9,015 bases of DNA from Bacteroidota bacterium (GTDB taxonomy: Bacteria > Bacteroidota > Ignavibacteria > SZUA-365 > JAADGX01), in assembly GCA_027021285.1 (NCBI GenBank), contig JALUUP010000353.1, positions 1 to 9,015 on the forward strand, written 5' to 3'. A program made the translations under genes and the position numbers. Under the pieces are notes generated by a model. The model worked only from the letters and a program-made list of their open reading frames with translations. It had not been told where the DNA came from and ran no database searches. Positions 5,778 through 9,015 of the stretch are shown in pieces (the stretch's first letter is position 1; every line of letters begins with the position of its first letter).

Positions 5778-7193
5778 TCAGGTTTTTTGTGGTTTGGTTT
5801 CCCTGGGCATGATAGCCGCTTTCATGACAGCTTCGGCTACGAGGTTTCCGTTGACGAAGCTCTTCCCTTCTATTTCGCAAATGTTGCGGCGAAAGGCCCG
5901 CATTTCGACTTCCATGATGATCTGGTCGCCCGGTACAACGGGTTTTCTGAACTTGGCTTTTTCGATGGACATGAAATACACCAGCTTGTCCTTTGGATCG
6001 CCGACACTGTTGAGCAGCAGGATACCGCCCGTCTGAGCCATTGCTTCGACGATCAGGACGCCCGGCATGATGGGCCGCCCGGGAAAATGGCCCTCGAAAA
6101 ACGGTTCGTTCCCCGTTACGTTTTTCACACCGACGATACGATGATCAAGATCGAGCTCGATGATCTTGTCCACCAGAAGGATGGGATAGCGATGGGGGAG
6201 AATATTCAGAATTGCGTCGTGATCAAAAACCACTCCTTCCTTTTTCTCATACTGGTACTTCATGACCAGTTTTTTCTGGAGGTAGAGTTTTCGAATCATT
6301 TTGGCGAATTCGACGTTACTGGCATGACCGGGACGGGCGGCGAGAATCTGGGCGCGGAGCGGCGCGCCGACCAGCGCAAGGTCGCCCAGCAAGTCGAGAG
6401 CCTTGTGACGGGCGGGCTCGTTCTTGAAGCGCAACTGGACGTTGTTCAAAAAGCCGTGCTCGTTGAGATGGATTTTTTCACTCAGATCCAGCTTCTTTCG
6501 CAAGCTCTCGATGTCGTCGTCCGCAAGGTCGCGGTCAACGATAACCACGGCGTTGTCGAGGCTACCGCCTTTGATCAGACCCGCGTCATGGAGTGCTTCC
6601 ACCTCGGTCAGGAAACAGAACGTTCGTGCGGGAGCGAATTCCTTGACGAATTCTTTTTCCAATGAAAACAAGCCCGTGTGCTGGCTTCCAAGAGCGGGAT
6701 TCTTGTAATCCACCATTACCGTTATCCGGAAAGCGTCGGTGGGAAGGGCAACGATATCCACCTCGTCTTCTTCGGAACGGTAGTGAATAGTCTTGTCGAT
6801 GACGAGGTAATCCTTGGCGGCTTCCTGGCGCTTGATGCCCGCGGCCTGCAAGGTTTCGACGTACGGCATCGCGCTGCCGTCTCCAACGGGCGGTTCGATG
6901 TTGTTTATTTCAATGATGATGTTGTCGATTTCCAGTCCGACAACGGCGGCCAGGACGTGCTCAACCGTGTATATTTTGATATCCCCGTGTCCGAGTGTCG
7001 TCCCCCGCGAAACATCCACCACGTAATCAACCAACGCCGGAATTTCCGGATTCCCGCCCAGGTCGGTTCGAACAAAGCGAATGCCGTAGTTCTCCGGGGC
7101 CGGTTTGAACGTAAGTGTGCACTCGACGCCGGTGTGCAGTCCCGTCCCCGAGTACGAGGCGGGTTTTTCAATGGTACATTGGTGAACAAGCAT
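5778..7193 (-). CDS. lpxC/fabZ: Bifunctional UDP-3-O-acyl-GlcNAc deacetylase / 3-hydroxyacyl-ACP dehydratase
   Basis: This 471-residue natural fusion joins LpxC (about residues 1-305) to FabZ (about 325-471). LpxC removes the acetyl group from UDP-3-O-acyl-GlcNAc, the committed lipid A step. FabZ dehydrates 3-hydroxyacyl-ACP in fatty-acid synthesis, so one chain carries two activities that compete for the hydroxyacyl-ACP pool. LpxC zinc ligands are His79 (TVEHVLAA), His263 and Asp267 (RHKALDLLGD). Glu78 and His290 are the expected catalytic partners, and SGTGLHTG lies near the N-terminus. FabZ shows LPHRYPILLVD, then GHFPGRPIMPGVL with catalytic His369 and IVEAMAQTGG with Glu383. The linker (about 303-322) is lysine-rich. 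All catalytic residues are intact in both halves. The fusion is characteristic of Bacteroidota and relatives. No ribosome-binding site precedes the ATG. Confidence 0.97.
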   Translation of the reverse strand: MLVHQCTIEKPASYSGTGLHTGVECTLTFKPAPENYGIRFVRTDLGGNPEIPALVDYVVDVSRGTTLGHGDIKIYTVEHVLAAVVGLEIDNIIIEINNIEPPVGDGSAMPYVETLQAAGIKRQEAAKDYLVIDKTIHYRSEEDEVDIVALPTDAFRITVMVDYKNPALGSQHTGLFSLEKEFVKEFAPARTFCFLTEVEALHDAGLIKGGSLDNAVVIVDRDLADDDIESLRKKLDLSEKIHLNEHGFLNNVQLRFKNEPARHKALDLLGDLALVGAPLRAQILAARPGHASNVEFAKMIRKLYLQKKLVMKYQYEKKEGVVFDHDAILNILPHRYPILLVDKIIELDLDHRIVGVKNVTGNEPFFEGHFPGRPIMPGVLIVEAMAQTGGILLLNSVGDPKDKLVYFMSIEKAKFRKPVVPGDQIIMEVEMRAFRRNICEIEGKSFVNGNLVAEAVMKAAIMPRETKPQKT

Positions 7194-7247
7194 AGAAGTA
7201 CAGAATCAAGTTGTCGGGAATATCACTGCAAAAAAACATATTGATGT

Positions 7248-7275
7248 AAAATAGCTCCGCTGTTCGTCCGATCAA
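7248..7275 (-). promoter_or_regulatory. Possible promoter before lpxC/fabZ
   Basis: In the 102-base gap between the ROK gene stop and the lpxC/fabZ start, the minus strand reads TTGATC (7270-7275), 16 bases, then TATTTT (7248-7253). This resembles a sigma70 -35/-10 pair and would give a leader of about 45-50 bases. It does not match the Bacteroidetes TAnnTTTG pattern, so it may be fortuitous. The gap size alone suggests that lpxC/fabZ can be transcribed separately from divIC-ROK. Confidence 0.3.
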
Positions 7276-7295
7276 AATACCGAACCCGCGGTCAG

Positions 7296-8252
7296 TCAGG
7301 TATGTTGTGAAAACACCGGGACGGTTGCGCCAAGCATACCCGCTTTGTTCCCCAGCCGGGCTGGTTGCGCGCTGAGCTTCCCGCGAAGGGGCGCAATGAC
7401 GTACGTGTTGAGTGATGTGTCAATGCCATCAAAGAGCGGTTTGCCAGCCGCGGCAATTCCACCCCCGATCAGGATGGTTGTGATATCGAGGATATTCACG
7501 ATGCCGGCCAGGACCAGGCCCGTCTTAAGACCGGCTTCGTACAGGATTTCGTAAGAGGCCCTGTCTCCGTTGCGGGCGGAATCGGCGAGAATCTTGGGGG
7601 TGAGTTCATCCTTGGAATACGCGGTCAGGGGAGATTCTGGATGGTGCCGCAGAAATGCTGCGGCGCGTTCGGTGAGATACGCCGCGCCGACGTATGCTTC
7701 AAGGCATCCACGGGAACCGCAGTTGCAGGCAGGTCCTTCCGCGTCGATGCTGACATGGCCGATTTCACCGGCGAACCCGTGTTCTCCCCGCCATAATTTC
7801 CGGTCGAGAATGATCCCGGAACCGACACCCGTGCCGATGGTCACGAGCATGGAGTTCGGCGCATCCTTGCTCGCGCCGAAATGTGCCTCGCCGAGCGCGG
7901 CCGCGTTGGCATCGTTTTCCACGAATACGATCATCCCGCTCTTCTCCTGGAGGGCGGGACCGAGGGGAACATCATGCCAGTCCGGGAGATTCGGTGGCGA
8001 GATAACCCTTCCTTCTTCGTGAACGATACTTCCCGGCGCGCCGACACCGATACCCCTGAGATCGCCGGTTCCACGGGCAGTCTCTTCGAACGTCGCAATC
8101 ATCGATGTGAGCAAGGTGATGACCTGCTCAGGGCCGCCGCTTGCCCTGGTCGGTTGTTGAATTTCCTGGAGGATAACGCCGGAGGCGGTAGCCAGGCAGG
8201 CCTTGACCGCGGTTCCCCCCAGATCGATACCGATTGCAAGCTCCGTGCTCAT
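7296..8252 (-). CDS. ROK-family sugar kinase (probable glucokinase)
   Basis: This is a 318-residue cytoplasmic ATP-dependent sugar kinase of the ROK family, most like bacterial glucokinases or N-acetylhexosamine kinases. The N-terminal phosphate loop is IGIDLGGTAVK (7-17). The sugar-binding segment VENDANAAALGE (111-122) includes catalytic Asp114, followed by the ATP-site stretch TIGTGVGSGIIL. The ROK signature GEIGHVSID (162-170) precedes the zinc motif CNCGSRGCLE, with His166, Cys176, Cys178 and Cys183 as ligands. There is no N-terminal winged-helix domain, so it is an enzyme and not a NagC-type repressor. Its ATG overlaps the stop of the divIC-like gene by four bases, which sets the start and implies cotranslation. 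Glucose is the most likely substrate, but GlcNAc or ManNAc cannot be excluded from motifs alone. Confidence 0.92.
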   Translation of the reverse strand: MSTELAIGIDLGGTAVKACLATASGVILQEIQQPTRASGGPEQVITLLTSMIATFEETARGTGDLRGIGVGAPGSIVHEEGRVISPPNLPDWHDVPLGPALQEKSGMIVFVENDANAAALGEAHFGASKDAPNSMLVTIGTGVGSGIILDRKLWRGEHGFAGEIGHVSIDAEGPACNCGSRGCLEAYVGAAYLTERAAAFLRHHPESPLTAYSKDELTPKILADSARNGDRASYEILYEAGLKTGLVLAGIVNILDITTILIGGGIAAAGKPLFDGIDTSLNTYVIAPLRGKLSAQPARLGNKAGMLGATVPVFSQHT

Positions 8253-8581
8253 TTCGCGGGAAGAATGCGGTACACGGTTTCACCCGGTCGAATCATCCCG
8301 TGCTCTTCACGGGCGATATGCTCTTGTGTAAGGGGGTCATGGAGGATACGCTTGCGTTCGTTTTGAAGGATCGTGTGTTCGCGCTTCAGCGCTTCCACGG
8401 TTTCCCGGAGTTCCTGTACTTCGGCTTCGAGGAAAAAACGGGTTATGAATCCTTTTCGGCTGAATGTAGTGAGAATAAGCGCGAGAAAGATGATACCGAA
8501 AAGGATGCTTTTCTTTCGGTTCTCTATCAGGAGAAAAATGCGGTTGCGAGGACGCTTCGGTTTGTACGCGAAGGTATTCAT
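8249..8581 (-). CDS. Septum formation initiator (DivIC/FtsB-like) membrane protein
   Basis: The 110-residue protein is a bitopic cell-division protein of the DivIC/FtsB family, which joins FtsL and FtsQ/DivIB to activate septal peptidoglycan synthesis. The N-terminus is very basic (cytoplasmic side). One membrane segment (about 25-40, ILFGIIFLALILTTF) follows, then a periplasmic coiled coil (about 50-80, rich in E, L, K and R). The family's C-terminal motif is HDPLTQEHIAREEHGMIRPG, followed by ETVYRI (81-106). I start at ATG 8581. A TTG at 8590 would add three residues but sits inside the TTTG of the putative promoter. It is the first gene of the minus-strand cluster and overlaps the ROK kinase gene by four bases. 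Confidence 0.87.
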   Translation of the reverse strand: MNTFAYKPKRPRNRIFLLIENRKKSILFGIIFLALILTTFSRKGFITRFFLEAEVQELRETVEALKREHTILQNERKRILHDPLTQEHIAREEHGMIRPGETVYRILPAK

Positions 8582-8587
8582 TCGCCC

Positions 8588-8618
8588 CAAACCTACTATA
8601 ATTAAATCATTTAGTCAA
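8588..8618 (-). promoter_or_regulatory. Bacteroidetes-type promoter of the divIC-like gene
   Basis: On the minus strand an exact TAnnTTTG (TAGGTTTG, 8588-8595) lies 20 bases downstream of TTG (8616-8618). This fits the -7/-33 layout described for Bacteroidetes housekeeping promoters (TTG, 17-23 bases, TAnnTTTG). Only six bases separate the element from the ATG at 8581, so transcription would start at or next to the start codon. The spacer is very AT-rich. Confidence 0.6.
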
Positions 8619-8636
8619 GTCTTGCTAAAGTAATTT
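8604..8636. promoter_or_regulatory. Operator-like inverted repeat over the divIC promoter
   Basis: Centred on T8620, the arms TTTAG-t-CAAG (8610-8619) and CTTGCTAAA (8621-8629) pair over nine bases with a single bulged T at 8615. Outside them AAAT (8604-8607) and ATTT (8633-8636) extend the symmetry. The repeat covers the proposed -33 TTG, where a bound repressor would block transcription. It is too AT-rich and short-looped to be a terminator. No regulator gene is adjacent. Confidence 0.4.
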
Positions 8637-8672
8637 TTCAAGTGTGGACGTTCTCATTCGAGCTCTTTTCGT

Positions 8673-8707
8673 GCGCTGAAAGGCGGGGTGCCCGCGTTTC
8701 ACAGCGC
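8673..8707. repeat. GC-rich hairpin in the divergent intergenic region
   Basis: GCGCTG (8673-8678) pairs with CAGCGC (8702-8707), AAA (8679-8681) with TTT (8697-8699), and GCGGG (8683-8687) with CCCGC (8691-8695) around a 3-base GTG loop. That makes 14 base pairs with one G/G mismatch and a 2-base bulge. No T-tract follows on either strand, so it is not an ordinary terminator. It lies upstream of both proposed transcription starts. It may be a cruciform or protein site, or a relic of an intergenic element. Confidence 0.5.
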
Positions 8708-8734
8708 GTATGGACGAACGCGTGTATTTTTTCG

Positions 8735-8742
8735 TATCTTTG
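8735..8742 (+). promoter_or_regulatory. Bacteroidetes-type -7 element of the carbon-nitrogen hydrolase gene
   Basis: TATCTTTG matches TAnnTTTG exactly and ends five bases before the ATG at 8748. Upstream, TATG (8709-8712), 22 bases away, is only a weak -33 match. As on the other side of this region, transcription would begin at or beside the start codon. The bases after the element (GGGTG, then ATG) closely resemble those before the divIC ATG. Confidence 0.5.
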
Positions 8743-8747
8743 GGGTG

Positions 8748-9015
8748 ATGAAAGTATCCGTTGTTCAATTCGCACCCGTGCTCCTGGAATGTAAAAAAAA
8801 TCTCGATACCATATCGGTGCTTCTGGCGCAGTGCGATGCCGATCTCGTCGTTCTTCCGGAGCTATGTGTCTCCGGCTATCTTATCGGAGACCGCGCACAA
8901 TTGGAGACGTGCTCCGAGCGGCCGGGCGAGGGACCGTTGTTTCACGTGGTGCACGATTATTCCCGGGCCAGCGGAGCCGCAGTGATAGCCGGTTTTGTCG
9001 AGCGCGCGAAAGAGG
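8748..9015 (+). CDS. Carbon-nitrogen hydrolase (nitrilase superfamily), 3'-truncated by the window edge
   Basis: The first 89 residues are visible and the frame is open to the end of the window; the full family is about 250-300 residues, or longer if fused. MKVSVVQFAPVLLECKKNLD is the usual first strand and helix. DLVVLPELCVSGY carries the first catalytic residue, Glu38, of the Glu-Lys-Cys triad, and AVIAGFVER matches the strand that follows. The Lys and Cys would lie downstream of the window. Such enzymes hydrolyse amides or carbamoyl groups, for example omega-amidase or N-carbamoylputrescine amidase. The same domain also forms the glutaminase half of NAD synthetase, so the exact role cannot be decided here. 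ATG 8748 is preferred to the adjacent in-frame GTG at 8745. There is no normal ribosome-binding site: GGGG is too close to the start. Confidence 0.88.
   Translation, partial: MKVSVVQFAPVLLECKKNLDTISVLLAQCDADLVVLPELCVSGYLIGDRAQLETCSERPGEGPLFHVVHDYSRASGAAVIAGFVERAKE

Noticed and set aside
5772..6665. A 297-codon plus-strand open frame opposite lpxC/fabZ
   Set aside because: It lies wholly antisense to a gene with all catalytic motifs intact, and its translation shows no recognisable domain. It is a by-product of codon bias on the other strand.
7273..7292. Weak hairpin with TATTTT as a terminator after the ROK kinase
   Set aside because: The stem is only four base pairs and there is no real T-tract. 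The sequence partly overlaps the possible lpxC promoter.
8582..8590. TTG at 8588-8590 as start of the DivIC-like protein
   Set aside because: The TTG overlaps the TTTG of the proposed promoter and adds only three residues. The ATG at 8579-8581 is the better start.

Overview
The window looks like ordinary chromosome from a Gram-negative bacterium of the Bacteroidota/Chlorobiota (FCB) superphylum, perhaps an Ignavibacteria-, Kapabacteria- or Rhodothermia-like lineage. Three things point there. LpxC and FabZ are fused in one polypeptide, a hallmark of that group. atpG ends its operon with a terminator and no atpD follows. Two start codons at the right end are preceded by exact TAnnTTTG elements, the -7 box of the Bacteroidetes housekeeping sigma factor. 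Classical Shine-Dalgarno sites are scarce, which also fits. The exact genus cannot be read from the sequence.

Layout. Positions 2-745 (+) hold the C-terminal part of the ATP synthase gamma subunit. A bidirectional hairpin terminator (765-796) separates it from a convergent short TraR/DksA-type zinc-finger gene (798-1127, -). A 312-base gap with no convincing gene follows. Then come two plus-strand genes: a membrane-anchored YbbR-domain protein (1440-2372) and a kynurenine-formamidase-like cyclase (2444-3082).

From 3124 to 8581 everything is on the minus strand, transcribed right to left: a DivIC/FtsB-like division protein, a ROK sugar kinase, the LpxC/FabZ fusion, LpxA, a Gfo/Idh/MocA oxidoreductase and IspE. 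Three of the five junctions are 4-base ATGA overlaps (divIC/ROK, lpxA/oxidoreductase, oxidoreductase/ispE), so translation is probably coupled. The lpxC/fabZ-lpxA pair makes the early intermediates of lipid A. The oxidoreductase locked behind lpxA may act on the same UDP-sugar, and IspE makes isoprenoid precursors. The cluster is thus mostly envelope biogenesis. A divergent carbon-nitrogen hydrolase gene begins at 8748 (+) and runs off the window.

The most interesting part is the divergent intergenic region 8582-8747. It has mirrored TAnnTTTG elements only 5-6 bases before each ATG, suggesting leaderless or nearly leaderless mRNAs. An operator-like inverted repeat sits on one promoter, and a long GC-rich hairpin without a T-tract lies between the two. 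I see no CRISPR array, mobile element, rRNA, tRNA or phage gene, and no gene cluster that looks like a wholly undescribed system. The novelty candidates are regulatory, plus the lpxA-linked oxidoreductase.
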